Shown here piece by piece: positions 49,442 through 57,930 of a stretch of 64,000 nt of DNA. The stretch is from Anaerolineales bacterium (GTDB lineage Bacteria; Chloroflexota; Anaerolineae; 4572-78; J111), in NCBI GenBank assembly GCA_020634855.1, contig JACKAU010000021.1, forward strand, positions 1-64,000. Reading direction: 5' to 3'. Numbering within the stretch: the first letter of the stretch is position 1; every line of letters begins with the position of its first letter. The translations under genes were made by a program, and so were the position numbers. Below the pieces are notes generated by a model that made no database searches, was not told the DNA's origin, and saw only the letters and a program-made list of their open reading frames with translations.

Positions 49442-50236
49442 ATGAGCCAATTTCAACCGGATCAAAATGGACCGGAGCCTATCTACGAACAGATTAAAAA
49501 CTGGATCCAGGAGCAAATCATCTTTGGGGTGTGGCCGGAGCGATACAAGTTGCTGGCCGAAGCCGATCTGGCTGCCGAATTGCAAGTCAGCCGAGGTACT
49601 GTTCGCAAAGCTATCGCTGACCTGACCGAAGAAGGGCTGCTGGTACGCTCGCATGGACGCGGGACTTTTGTGGCCCCTGGCGCATTAGAGCAGCCGCTGG
49701 CCGAGCGGATGGTCACTTTTTCCGAGGATCTGATTAGCCGGGGCATTCCTTTTAAAACAGAGGTGCTGGAGCAGCGCGTGGTTGCCGCCGCCGGACGTGT
49801 CGTTCAGCAGCTTAATGTTGAGCCGGGGCAGGAACTGTTTTTCCTGAAACGGCTGCGGCTGGTGGAAGACGCGCCACTCATAGTACTACACAACTACGTG
49901 TTGTACGAAGCCTGCCCTGGCATCGAGCAGCTTGATTTCACCCACGTCCGCCTGTTCGAGGCGCTGGAAAACCACTTCGGCCTCCAAATCGATCACGGCC
50001 GCCGTACCTTCCAAGCGCAAGCCGCCGACGCGGAGACCGCCGCCGCGCTTTTGCTGGTTGAGGGCGACCCGGTGATGCATATCGAACAGCAAACTTGTCT
50101 TACCGATAACCATCTCATTGAATTTTCTAACCTGTGGCTGCGCGGCGATCAGTTTAAACTGTCGGCGATGGTGCAGCGCACAGGACGTAGCAATAACGAA
50201 CTCTCAGTTTCACTCCTTCAACTCAATCAATCGTAG
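49442..50236 (+). CDS. GntR-family regulator with UTRA ligand domain
   Basis: 264 residues from the ATG at 49442; the frame is open upstream to 49364 across the operator repeats. The N-terminal winged helix has PIYEQIKNWIQEQIIFGVWPE and LLAEADLAAELQVSRGTVRKAIADLTEEGLL. The C-terminal UTRA (HutC-type) domain (about 95-255) has SEDLISRGIPFKTEVL and FFLKRLRLVEDAPLIVLHNYV. UTRA domains bind small sugars, amino acids or nucleotide metabolites. It heads the cluster DeoC-like aldolase, ferritin-like protein, methyltransferase-corrinoid fusion, dehydrogenase and creatininase, all on the same strand, and probably represses it. Confidence 0.93.
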   Translation: MSQFQPDQNGPEPIYEQIKNWIQEQIIFGVWPERYKLLAEADLAAELQVSRGTVRKAIADLTEEGLLVRSHGRGTFVAPGALEQPLAERMVTFSEDLISRGIPFKTEVLEQRVVAAAGRVVQQLNVEPGQELFFLKRLRLVEDAPLIVLHNYVLYEACPGIEQLDFTHVRLFEALENHFGLQIDHGRRTFQAQAADAETAAALLLVEGDPVMHIEQQTCLTDNHLIEFSNLWLRGDQFKLSAMVQRTGRSNNELSVSLLQLNQS

Positions 50237-50253
50237 CCGTTAGGAGATCGATT

Positions 50254-50979
50254 ATGACCATTCAAGATTATAGCCAACTACCGCGTCGGGAATTGGCGCG
50301 TTATATCCAATTCACCAATGTCGCCCCCAATACCACCCGCGATGCCATCATCGCCCACGTGGAGACCTGCGCTCGATATAGCCTCGACGCCGCGATGGTG
50401 TCGATGTACTGGGTGCCGCTGGCCCGCGATATCCTGCGCGGCACCCAGGTCAAAGTCGCCACTTGTTTTAGCCTCGGCTCCGGTACCGAAAGCATTCAGG
50501 GCAAGGTTGAACTGCTGCGCGAATGCATCGTGCTGGGTGCAGACGAAGCCGATTACGAACCCAACATGGGCCTGTACCTGTCCGGCATGTACGACGAGCT
50601 TCAACAGGAAGCCGCCGAACTGGTCAAAGCATCGATGGGGCTGCCCTTCAAAGCGATGTTGGAATTTGGCTATCTCAAAACCGACGAACAAAAGCGTCAC
50701 GCCGCCGGACTGCTGGTCGAGGCCGGGGTGCCGTGGATCAAAAACTCCAGCGGTTGGGGACCGGGCAGCGTGCCTGCCACCGTCGAAGATATCCATCTGA
50801 TCAGTGAAGTCTGCGCCGATACCAACAGCCGGGTCAAAGCCTCCGGCAAAATCAACAGCTACGACAAAGCCGTTGATTTGTTGAACGCCGGAGCGGAACT
50901 GCTCGGCACCAGCAGCGCTCTGGCTATTCTGGGCGTCGAGCCGGTCGCGGCTAAAACCGATCAGTTGTACAGCTACTAA
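50254..50979 (+). CDS. DeoC/LacD-family aldolase
   Basis: 241 residues, 17 bases after the regulator and with AGGAG before the ATG. A TIM-barrel class I aldolase resembling deoxyribose-phosphate aldolase: the Schiff-base lysine is in VPWIKNSSGWG (Lys163, cf. FIKTSTG of DeoC), a second active-site lysine in VKASGKI (Lys195), and the acidic GADEADYEPNMG loop matches GADEVDMVIN. The family cleaves a phosphorylated sugar into an aldehyde and a triose phosphate. The SSG/WG changes and the Gly to Lys replacement in KASGKI differ from classical DeoC, so the true substrate may not be deoxyribose-5-phosphate. Confidence 0.85.
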   Translation: MTIQDYSQLPRRELARYIQFTNVAPNTTRDAIIAHVETCARYSLDAAMVSMYWVPLARDILRGTQVKVATCFSLGSGTESIQGKVELLRECIVLGADEADYEPNMGLYLSGMYDELQQEAAELVKASMGLPFKAMLEFGYLKTDEQKRHAAGLLVEAGVPWIKNSSGWGPGSVPATVEDIHLISEVCADTNSRVKASGKINSYDKAVDLLNAGAELLGTSSALAILGVEPVAAKTDQLYSY

Positions 50980-51021
50980 ATAATCCAAAAATAAACTCAC
51001 TTAACCAATGGGGGACAACCA

Positions 51022-52347
51022 ATGACTGCAAACCAAATGTATTTACCGGGCCAATTTCAGCGAGGCCAATGGCTGCGGATTGATGCCGCTAAAATCTTGA
51101 AGCGCTTTTTCTTCTGCGAGCGCTCGCTGGTCAAAACCCAGGCCGGCTGGCTGGCCGGCATTGCCGATTTTGAAGTGAAGCTGGCCCTGCCTTATCATTT
51201 TTGGCAAGATGCGCTGACCGCCCACGCCCTGCGCGAGCGCGTGTTCGAGCTAAAATTCCCCAGCCGCATGCTGGAAATTGGCGACGATCAACCGCTGATC
51301 GACATCTTCGAAGAGTCGGCCAACGCGCCCAGCGGCGAAGCCTTTATCTTATCGCTGGCGCGGGTTTACAAGCCGGCGCTGCTGGCGGTCTATCGCGATT
51401 ACGTCTCGCAGGCCGATCCGCTGGCCGAAGGCCCTATTTTACGCGCCCTGCGAGTGGCCATCGATGAAAAGGCCGAGCAGATCGCGGTCTTGACCCAATA
51501 CGCCAACGACATGTTCAAAGTCGCGCCGGAGAAACGTCACGCCGCTGAAGCCTGGGTGGCGGCCTTGGGCGAACGGTTGGGTCAGGTCGGCGGTCTCAGC
51601 ATCGAGCCGCCGCAAGCTGTCGATCAGCCGGCTGAACTGCCGGGCCGCACCGAGTTCAAGCTGGCCCAAATCCCCGCCCGCGACAGCCGCTTCCACCTGG
51701 TCCGCTACTACTGGCCCGATATCGTCGATCCGGATTTTCCCTACGGCGATGGCATGCAGTTGCAACTGCGCAGCGCCGTCAGCCACTTCAACGAAGTCTG
51801 GGCGGTCGAGTCCGGCGGTGCGGTGCTCAACGCCTTTGCCGAGGATTTAGAGTGGGAGTTTATGTACGATGCCGCCCGCTGGACCTACGACGAAGCACGC
51901 CACACCCGCATGGGCTACGACCGTCTTCGCGCCTGGGGCTACGAGCCGCAGGAGATGCCGCTCGGCAGCCACATCTACGACAGCGCCAACGGCCAAGACC
52001 CGGCTGTCCGGTTGGGTATGCTGCATTACTTTGAGACCAAGAATATCGGCAAAAAGACCAAACGGGCCAACGCCTTCGGCTCCTACCAGGATCGCGTCAG
52101 CCAGCACGATATGGATTTCGACTGGGCCGACGAAACCATTCACGCCCACTACGGCAAGCGCTGGCTCGATGCCCTGCGCGAGCGTTACCCTGAGCGCGTA
52201 CCGGACATCGAGGACCTCCGTGAAACCTGTGAAACACTGGTCGCCGCTCAGGTTGACAGCGCCACCGAAGCCGACCGCACCGAAACGCGCCAAATTGCCC
52301 AGGCGATGATTGACAAGGCTCGCCAGGTGGGAGTAGTGCTTAATTAA
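51022..52347 (+). CDS. Ferritin-like diiron protein (DUF455-like)
   Basis: 441 residues after a GGGGGA site. Mostly alpha-helical. Two possible carboxylate-bridged iron motifs are visible: EWEFMYDAARWTYDEARHTRMGY (Glu291 and His294 in ExxH) and DWADETIHAHYGKRW (Glu371 and His374 in ExxH). Such paired helices are typical of ferritin-like diiron enzymes, including the DUF455 and tRNA-hydroxylase-like groups. It could be an oxygen-dependent oxidase acting on the same substrate pathway, or a storage protein. The N-terminal 250 residues are unrecognised. The position between the aldolase and methyltransferase genes suggests an oxidative step (inference). Confidence 0.65.
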   Translation: MTANQMYLPGQFQRGQWLRIDAAKILKRFFFCERSLVKTQAGWLAGIADFEVKLALPYHFWQDALTAHALRERVFELKFPSRMLEIGDDQPLIDIFEESANAPSGEAFILSLARVYKPALLAVYRDYVSQADPLAEGPILRALRVAIDEKAEQIAVLTQYANDMFKVAPEKRHAAEAWVAALGERLGQVGGLSIEPPQAVDQPAELPGRTEFKLAQIPARDSRFHLVRYYWPDIVDPDFPYGDGMQLQLRSAVSHFNEVWAVESGGAVLNAFAEDLEWEFMYDAARWTYDEARHTRMGYDRLRAWGYEPQEMPLGSHIYDSANGQDPAVRLGMLHYFETKNIGKKTKRANAFGSYQDRVSQHDMDFDWADETIHAHYGKRWLDALRERYPERVPDIEDLRETCETLVAAQVDSATEADRTETRQIAQAMIDKARQVGVVLN

Positions 52348-52390
52348 CAAAGTCAAATCGTAACTAATCAGGAGGCGATGACTTCGCTAA

Positions 52391-52491
52391 CAGGCTAAGG
52401 CTGAGGCTTAGGCTGAGAAAAGACAAATCCAGTTTGTACGGCCTTTACTTGGTAAAACAGACGCTTTTTCTTAGCCTTAGCCTCAGCCTAA
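52391..52491. repeat. GGCTAAGGCTGAGGCTTAGGCT inverted repeat
   Basis: AGGCTAAGGCTGAGGCTTAGG (52391 on) and CTTAGCCTTAGCCTCAGCC (52470-52488) are complementary. Each arm is itself a repeat of GGCTNAG. It sits between the ferritin-like and methyltransferase genes of one cluster and may form a large hairpin in the mRNA. Confidence 0.7.
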
Positions 52492-52557
52492 TTCTAAGAC
52501 TGCAATTGCATCAACAAACCTACTCCTTAATACTCAACGATGAAAGAGGAACCAACG

Positions 52558-54501
52558 ATGTCACCATCAACCTATCTCAGTCCCCGCGAGCGCGTCAAAA
52601 CCGCGCTGCGCCACGAAACCCCCGACCGTACGCCGGTCGATTTTCTCGCCACTCTGGAAATTTGGGAGAGGCTGGTTGAGAAAATCCAGCCGGATGTCGA
52701 GGCGGTCGGCCCTTCGGACTTGTTCGACCCCCGCTACGAAGCCATCCTGCGCCACTTTGATGTGGACTGCCGGGTGATTTCCTACGACCAATTTTACAAC
52801 CCGCCGGAGAGCGCCTTGCACCCCGGCGCGAAAGTCGAATGGTGGGATGTCCTCAGCCGCTCGACGCCCAGCCGGATGTGGCGGCAAATGCTGCCCGACG
52901 GCTCGGCCCGCGATATCTGGGGCCATCACATTCGTATTGTCCACAACCCCACCGGCGCGTATGAAGAATACGCCCAATGGCCGCTGGCGAAGGCGGAGTC
53001 CATCAACGATCTCAAAACCCACCCCTGGCCCGCCCCCGACTGGTGGGATTTCAAGCCGATGCTCGACCTGATCAAACAGCTCGACGCCCACCAGGAGTAT
53101 CATCTCCGTTTCCGCATCGGTTCGGTCTTTGAGATCGCCTGGCAGCTACGTGGCATGCAGGAGTTCCTAATGGACTTGGCCCTCAACCCCGACATCCCGC
53201 TCTACATTATGGACCGGCTAACCGACATCTACGTCGAAAACACCCGCCGGGTGCTGGAACTGGCCGGCGACCGGCTCGATATGGTCTACTTTTATGATGA
53301 CGTGGCCACCCAAAACTCGCTGATGATTTCGCGCCAAATGTGGGAGGAATATATCCGGCCACGCCACCAACGGCTAATCGACGTGGCCAAATCCTTTGGC
53401 GCGACGGTGATGTACCACTGCGACGGTGCGCTCGCCCCGCTGCTACCGGAACTGATCGATATGGGCATCGATCTGCTCAACCCGGTTCAGGCCGACGCCA
53501 AGGGTATGGAGCCGGAACTGCTGAAGCGTGAATTCGGCGACCGGCTGTCGTTCCACGGCGGCATCGACATCATCAAAACCCTGCCGCGCGGCACGGTCGA
53601 TGACGTCAAAGCCGAAGTCACCGAGCGTATCCAGGTGCTGGGCCAAAACGGCGGCTATATTATGGCCAGTTCGCACCACATCCAATCCGACACGCCGTTG
53701 GACAACATTTTTGCCATGTACAATCTGGCGCTGCGCAACCCGGCCGGCGCAATGTCGGACGAGCAACCCTCGACCGGGAGCGCGAGCACCGTCGCGGCTG
53801 TAGCTGCACCGGCTCAAACGGAAGCCCCGTCCGCTGCGGCCGTTGATGAGGCGGCCAACTCAGACGTTCAGGATTTACTCGATGAGGTCTACGAGGCCGT
53901 CCTCGATGGCCAGCAAGGGCCGACCAAAACGGCGGTTCAGGCGCTTCTCGATCTGTCGGTCAGCCCGGACGTTATTCTTTACGACGGGATGATCCCGGCT
54001 ATGCAAGAAGTGGGTCGCCAATTTGAGGAAGGAACCAGCTTCGTGCCGGAGATGCTCGTGGCCGCCCACGCCATGCAGGGCGGAATGAACCTACTTAAGC
54101 CGCTGCTGGCCGAAAACAACGTGGAACCGGTGGCCAAGGTGGTCATCGGCACCGTACAGAGCGACATCCACGACATCGGCAAAAATCTGGTGAGCATGAT
54201 GTTTGAAGGCGCCGGTTTTGAAGTGACCGACCTGGGGGTGAATGTACCGCCGGAAAAGTTCATCGAAGCGGCCCGCAACGGGGCGCAGTTGATCGGGATG
54301 TCGGCGCTGCTGACCACGACGATGACTAACATTCCGGTTACCATCCAGGCGATGGCCGAGGCCGGGGTGCGTGATAACGTCAAGATCATCGTTGGCGGCG
54401 CGCCCATTACCCCGGAGTTTGCCACTGCCGCCGGGGCCGACGGTTTTGCCGCCGACGCCAACCAGGCGGTCACGGTGGCCAAATCGCTGTTAGGATTGTA
54501 A
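52558..54501 (+). CDS. UroD-family methyltransferase fused to a corrinoid-binding protein (CmuA-like)
   Basis: 647 residues from the ATG at 52558 (AGAGGA 7 bases upstream; another ATG at 52540 is less well placed). Residues 1-395 are a uroporphyrinogen-decarboxylase-fold methyltransferase of the MtaA/CmuA group (SPRERVKTALRHETPDRTPVDF; MYHCDGALAPLLPEL metal-site segment; FHGGIDIIKTLPRGT). After an Ala/Pro linker (about 400-440), residues 440-520 form the helical cap and 530-647 the cobalamin domain with DIHDIGK (His538, lower Co ligand) and GMSALLTTTM. The fusion should move a methyl group from a substrate onto its own cobalamin. Chloromethane dehalogenase CmuA has the same order. The final acceptor is not encoded nearby. 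Confidence 0.85.
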   Translation: MSPSTYLSPRERVKTALRHETPDRTPVDFLATLEIWERLVEKIQPDVEAVGPSDLFDPRYEAILRHFDVDCRVISYDQFYNPPESALHPGAKVEWWDVLSRSTPSRMWRQMLPDGSARDIWGHHIRIVHNPTGAYEEYAQWPLAKAESINDLKTHPWPAPDWWDFKPMLDLIKQLDAHQEYHLRFRIGSVFEIAWQLRGMQEFLMDLALNPDIPLYIMDRLTDIYVENTRRVLELAGDRLDMVYFYDDVATQNSLMISRQMWEEYIRPRHQRLIDVAKSFGATVMYHCDGALAPLLPELIDMGIDLLNPVQADAKGMEPELLKREFGDRLSFHGGIDIIKTLPRGTVDDVKAEVTERIQVLGQNGGYIMASSHHIQSDTPLDNIFAMYNLALRNPAGAMSDEQPSTGSASTVAAVAAPAQTEAPSAAAVDEAANSDVQDLLDEVYEAVLDGQQGPTKTAVQALLDLSVSPDVILYDGMIPAMQEVGRQFEEGTSFVPEMLVAAHAMQGGMNLLKPLLAENNVEPVAKVVIGTVQSDIHDIGKNLVSMMFEGAGFEVTDLGVNVPPEKFIEAARNGAQLIGMSALLTTTMTNIPVTIQAMAEAGVRDNVKIIVGGAPITPEFATAAGADGFAADANQAVTVAKSLLGL

Positions 54502-54529
54502 GGTAACCTCAGTTCGGAGTTTTGAAAAT

Positions 54530-54598
54530 AGACAGAATTAACAGGATTTAGAAGATAAAATTAAGTAAAAATCTTTTCAATCATGTAAATTCTGTCTA
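54530..54598. repeat. AGACAGAATTAACAGGATT palindrome, copy 1
   Basis: AGACAGAATTAACAGGATTT pairs with ATGTAAATTCTGTCT around an A+T-rich loop. A near copy lies at 57499-57565. It separates the methyltransferase and dehydrogenase genes. Confidence 0.65.
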
Positions 54599-54693
54599 AT
54601 TATCGAACTCTGGTTAAGGAATGTCGATCGGGTGGCTGGCGCTTTGGCTCAAGTGATTAGCGTCGGTCACCTAAATAGTGATGAGGTGAGAAA

Positions 54694-55770
54694 ATGATGA
54701 AAATTCCGGGCATTGTGTTGGCCGGTTTGGGCCAAACGCCTCGATTGGAAACGGTTGCCCTACAGCCGCCGGGGCCGGACGAAGTGTTGGTACGCATCGC
54801 CGCCAGTGGTATCTGCCATACGGACATCGGCTATATGCAGTACGCCCGCGCTTGCCCGGTCATTCTGGGTCACGAGGGCGCGGGCGTGGTCGAACAGGTT
54901 GGCGAGCGGGTAACCCACACCCAACCCGGCGACCACGTTGCCATCAACTGGCAGGCCAAATGCGGCCAGTGCCGCCGCTGCCTGTCAGGGCGGCGCGACC
55001 TGTGCGAGAACATTCAGGGCACGGCGGCTCCGCGGGTGTTCTGGCAGGATGAGCCGCTCAATGTGATGCTCAACGCCGGCACATTTAGCCCGTATGTGGT
55101 CGTACCTGCCGGCGGCGCTGTGCCGATCCGCCAGGATATGCCGCTGGAAAAGGCGGCGCTGTTGGGCTGCGCTGTGGCGACCGGTGTCGGTGCGGCTCTG
55201 CGCACGGCCAAGGTTCAACCCGGCGAAACCGTGGTCGTCATCGGGACCGGCGGCGTGGGCCTCAATGTGATTCAAGGGGCGCGCTTGGCTTTAGCCGGTC
55301 GCATCATCGCCATCGATCTGGATGATGAGCGGCTGGCTCTGGCTCAATCCCTGGGCGCGACCGACGTCATCAACAGCCGCCAGCTCGATCCGGTGGCTCG
55401 CGTTAAAGAACTCACCGCCGGGCGCGGCGTGGAACAGGTATTTGAGATTGTGGGGCTGCCCCAACTAATGCAGCAGGGTCTGGCGATGCTGGCGCGGGGC
55501 GGCGCGTTGACGCTGATCGGCGCGGCGGGCCGGCAGGATGAATTCACCTTTCTGCCGCGCGGCTTCATGAGCCAGCAGCAGACGATCCAGGGCTGCATTT
55601 ACGGCAACATCCAGCCGGAAATCGACCTGCCGCTGTTTGCCGATTGGTATATGGCTGGGCGGCTGCATCTGGATGAACTGCACACCCACACTGTGCAACT
55701 CGACGATGTCCCCGGCATCTTTGCCGACCCCCACCGGCAGGCCGGTATTCGTACCGTAATCAAGTTTTAA
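54694..55770 (+). CDS. Zinc-dependent alcohol dehydrogenase (class III-like)
   Basis: 358 residues, medium-chain dehydrogenase. Catalytic zinc ligands: Cys41 in SGICHTD, His60-Glu61 in GHEGAGVV, and the Cys in LLGCAVATGVGA. The structural zinc lobe has four cysteines (90, 93, 96, 104; CGQCRRC and DLC). The cofactor site is VVVIGTGGVGLNVIQGA, and an acidic residue at the end of the second strand (AIDLDDE) indicates NAD. The LLGC-TGVGA segment is shared with formaldehyde (S-hydroxymethyl-thiol) and benzyl alcohol dehydrogenases. Given the methyltransferase upstream, an aldehyde or alcohol from a C1 or side-chain step is an attractive but unproved substrate. Confidence 0.92.
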   Translation: MMKIPGIVLAGLGQTPRLETVALQPPGPDEVLVRIAASGICHTDIGYMQYARACPVILGHEGAGVVEQVGERVTHTQPGDHVAINWQAKCGQCRRCLSGRRDLCENIQGTAAPRVFWQDEPLNVMLNAGTFSPYVVVPAGGAVPIRQDMPLEKAALLGCAVATGVGAALRTAKVQPGETVVVIGTGGVGLNVIQGARLALAGRIIAIDLDDERLALAQSLGATDVINSRQLDPVARVKELTAGRGVEQVFEIVGLPQLMQQGLAMLARGGALTLIGAAGRQDEFTFLPRGFMSQQQTIQGCIYGNIQPEIDLPLFADWYMAGRLHLDELHTHTVQLDDVPGIFADPHRQAGIRTVIKF

Positions 55771-55772
55771 TC

Positions 55773-55957
55773 CGGACATCGTTTCAACTTGGCCGATATG
55801 CGTCTTCAAATTTGCCGTTAAGCCGATAGACCGCTGCTCGTCGACCGCTGACCGCGGAAAATCCGGCGCGCTTGTTGAAGTTCGGCGGTCAACGGTCGAC
55901 GGTCGGCCGTCAGGGAGCAGCGAGAGCTAGGTCAAATCGAGGCTATGTCCGTTAGCA
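55773..55957. repeat. Hairpin MITE family 2, copy 4
   Basis: The left arm CGGACATCGTTTCAACTTGG, CCGATATG, CAAATTTGCCGTTAAGCCG and GACCGCTG pair with GGTCAACGGTCGACGGTCGG, AGGTCAAATCGAGGCTATG and TCCGTTAGC on the right. The left arm is also the complement of the right arm at 45785-45844, so both copies are two-sided hairpins of the same element. It lies between the dehydrogenase and creatininase genes. Confidence 0.7.
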
Positions 55958-55981
55958 AAAACGACCTAAGGATAAACACGA

Positions 55982-56851
55982 ATGACTCTTTACCAACTGG
56001 AAAAAATGTTTCCTACTGAAATCCAAACCCGTATCGAGGCCAACCCCACCCTGGTGCTGCCTTTTGGTACGGTGGAATGGCACAGCCATCACCTGCCGGT
56101 CGGACTCGATGGGCTGGTGGCCGACGGCATCTGCCGCCGGGCCGCCGAGCTGGCCGACGCGGTGCTGGCCCCGGTGTCGTATTGGGCCGTGGGCGGCGTG
56201 CCTTATCCGTACACGCTTAACCTGCCCATCGACATCATCGAGCCGCTGCTGGTGGCTGTGTTCGAGCAGTTTGGGGCGATGGGGTTCAAGGTCATCGTTC
56301 CCTTCACCGGTCACTTCGGCCTCGACCAAACCCTGACCATCAAGCGGGCGGCGCTGACGGTGATGGACCGTTCGCCGGTCACCATCCTGCCCCTGACCGA
56401 GTACGATCTGGTGACCGACATCTATCCGGGCGACCACGCCGCCGTGGGCGAGACCTCGCTGTTGTGGACGCTGTATCCCGATCTGGTCCGGTTGGATGCG
56501 GTTCCGGCCGATGAACCGCTGGACGGTATCATCGGAACCGAACCGCGCGGCGCGGCCAGCGCCGCAATGGGTGAATCAGTTTTGCAAACTATCGCCGCCC
56601 GCATGGCGGAGGTGAGCCGGCGGCTGCTGCGCGAAACCGGCCCGCTGCAACGGGTCGATTTTATCGAAGCGGTGCGGGCCGGGGTCAAAGTGCTGGCCAA
56701 AACCAGCCAGCAGCGCCAGACGATGCCCAAGAAGGACGTGCCGTCGATCAGCACGCCGGCTTATCTGGCTTACTGCCAGGCGATTTATGCCGGTGACTAT
56801 CGTCAGGCCAAAAGCCTGGCCGAAAAGAAATACGCGAATTTAGCGGAATAA
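55982..56851 (+). CDS. Creatininase-family metal-dependent hydrolase
   Basis: 289 residues. The metal-binding motifs of the creatininase fold are present: FGTVEWHSHHLPVGLD (Glu, His, Asp ligands), PFTGHFGLDQTL, and GDHAAVGETSLL with the Gly-Asp-His and Glu. The fold acts on C-N bonds in cyclic amides or formamides, for example creatinine and FAPy intermediates. It closes the rightward cluster, so an amide-bond cleavage step may belong to the same pathway. Substrate unknown. AAGGAT is the probable ribosome-binding site. Confidence 0.9.
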   Translation: MTLYQLEKMFPTEIQTRIEANPTLVLPFGTVEWHSHHLPVGLDGLVADGICRRAAELADAVLAPVSYWAVGGVPYPYTLNLPIDIIEPLLVAVFEQFGAMGFKVIVPFTGHFGLDQTLTIKRAALTVMDRSPVTILPLTEYDLVTDIYPGDHAAVGETSLLWTLYPDLVRLDAVPADEPLDGIIGTEPRGAASAAMGESVLQTIAARMAEVSRRLLRETGPLQRVDFIEAVRAGVKVLAKTSQQRQTMPKKDVPSISTPAYLAYCQAIYAGDYRQAKSLAEKKYANLAE

Positions 56852-56871
56852 GTTTTCAAAGCCCCGCTGCC

Positions 56872-57308
56872 TTGCGGAACCAGCGTCGGCGCCAACGGAG
56901 CCAACGACTGATAACCAATTTGACCCAGATTGGACTGGCCCTTGGGGGTCAAGCGGGGATCAAATTGGCTGATAAGTTGAGCATGAGGGCGAGTGGTTCA
57001 ACTATGAGCTCAAAGCTAAAACGTTGGCCGCCCTCCCCCGCCAAAAATCAAAGGTTGAGGTGCCCTACCCTAGCGAGCTCGCCTGGATACTCGTTCGCCA
57101 CAGGGACGAGTTGGAAGAAGATGAGCGACACCTGCTTAAGTTGTTATTGCAAGATCCCAAGCTTGCCGAACTCCGACAACTTGCTCTCCAATTTATGCGC
57201 ATCGTGCGCAATGGCTTAAACCAGCAATGGGCCGCTTGGCTTGAGAGCAGTTGTGCCTCGACCGTTAAAGAACTCAAGAAATTCGCCATAAAGTCTAACC
57301 AAATCTAA
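56872..57308 (+). pseudogene. Decayed ISL3-family transposase
   Basis: Two fragments in different frames. The first (about 56875-57015) reads RRRQRSQRLITNLTQIGLA then LGGQAGIKLADKLSMRASGST, like the DNA-binding end of the ISL3 group. The second (about 57030-57300) reads PYPSELAWILVRHRDELEED, then LLKLLLQDPKLAELRQLALQF and STVKELKKFA, like its C-terminus. The DDE catalytic centre between them is missing, so this is an internally deleted and frameshifted remnant. No terminal repeats are evident. It is the only transposase trace I find in the window and lies directly after the catabolic cluster. Confidence 0.7.
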
Positions 57309-57930
57309 CCAGATTCACATGAATATTAAAGTACTTTTGTGCTACAATAGTCTGAATTAGGGGAGCATCCTCTTGAAAATCGTTCTCCGTTTTTGTCATT
57401 CTGCCACATCTCCTGGTTATGTCGTTAACCCAAATTTACAAAATTATTGACGATTTTCATCTTCGATAGCTCTGCACTAAACCGTGGTTAAGAAAAATTA
57501 GACAGAATTAACAGGATTATCACGATTTTATTTATCATAATGAAGTAAATCTTGTTAATTCTGTCGATTTTTTACAGTTCCACGATTTAATGGTGTGCTA
57601 CCTCATCTTCTCGTTTTATTATCTCTCTTCCTATTGCCGTTTTCACAACCTGGTACCGAAGAACTTTCAGCAAGCCAAAAGAGACTGCGTCTCACTATCA
57701 TCTAAACGGCGACCAACAACCAAGTTTCTCTGTAGCTACCGGAGTCTTCTTCAGCGCGGACCACATCCCACGCTGTTCTTTCCGGCCCAAGTCTTCTGAG
57801 GGCCGAAGAGAGGAGGTGATTGTCTATAGGCCAAAAAACCTGATCGGTTTTTACATCGCGTTGATTATCAACCCAGAGTGCGGCTCCTTGCGAGTTGCAC
57901 CCCAAACACATAAGGAGACTTTGATTTTAA
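57309..57930. other. Intergenic region with AGACAGAATTAACAGG palindrome and leader hairpin
   Basis: 622 bases. 57499-57565 is copy 2 of the palindrome (GACAGAATTAACAGGATT ... AATCTTGTTAATTCTGTC). A small stem CGGCCC / GGGCCG (57783-57788, 57800-57805) is followed by a perfect AGGAGGTGA (57812-57820) that has no good gene behind it and may belong to a leader of the secreted-protein gene at 57931. No other gene is seen. Confidence 0.5.

Noticed and set aside
56872..57308. Intact transposase or toxin-antitoxin pair
   Set aside because: The two frames match successive parts of one ISL3-type transposase with the catalytic middle missing, so a decayed element explains both.
57702..57911. 69-codon minus-strand gene upstream of the secreted protein
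   Set aside because: It lies antisense to the probable leader, with no ribosome-binding site and no domain.
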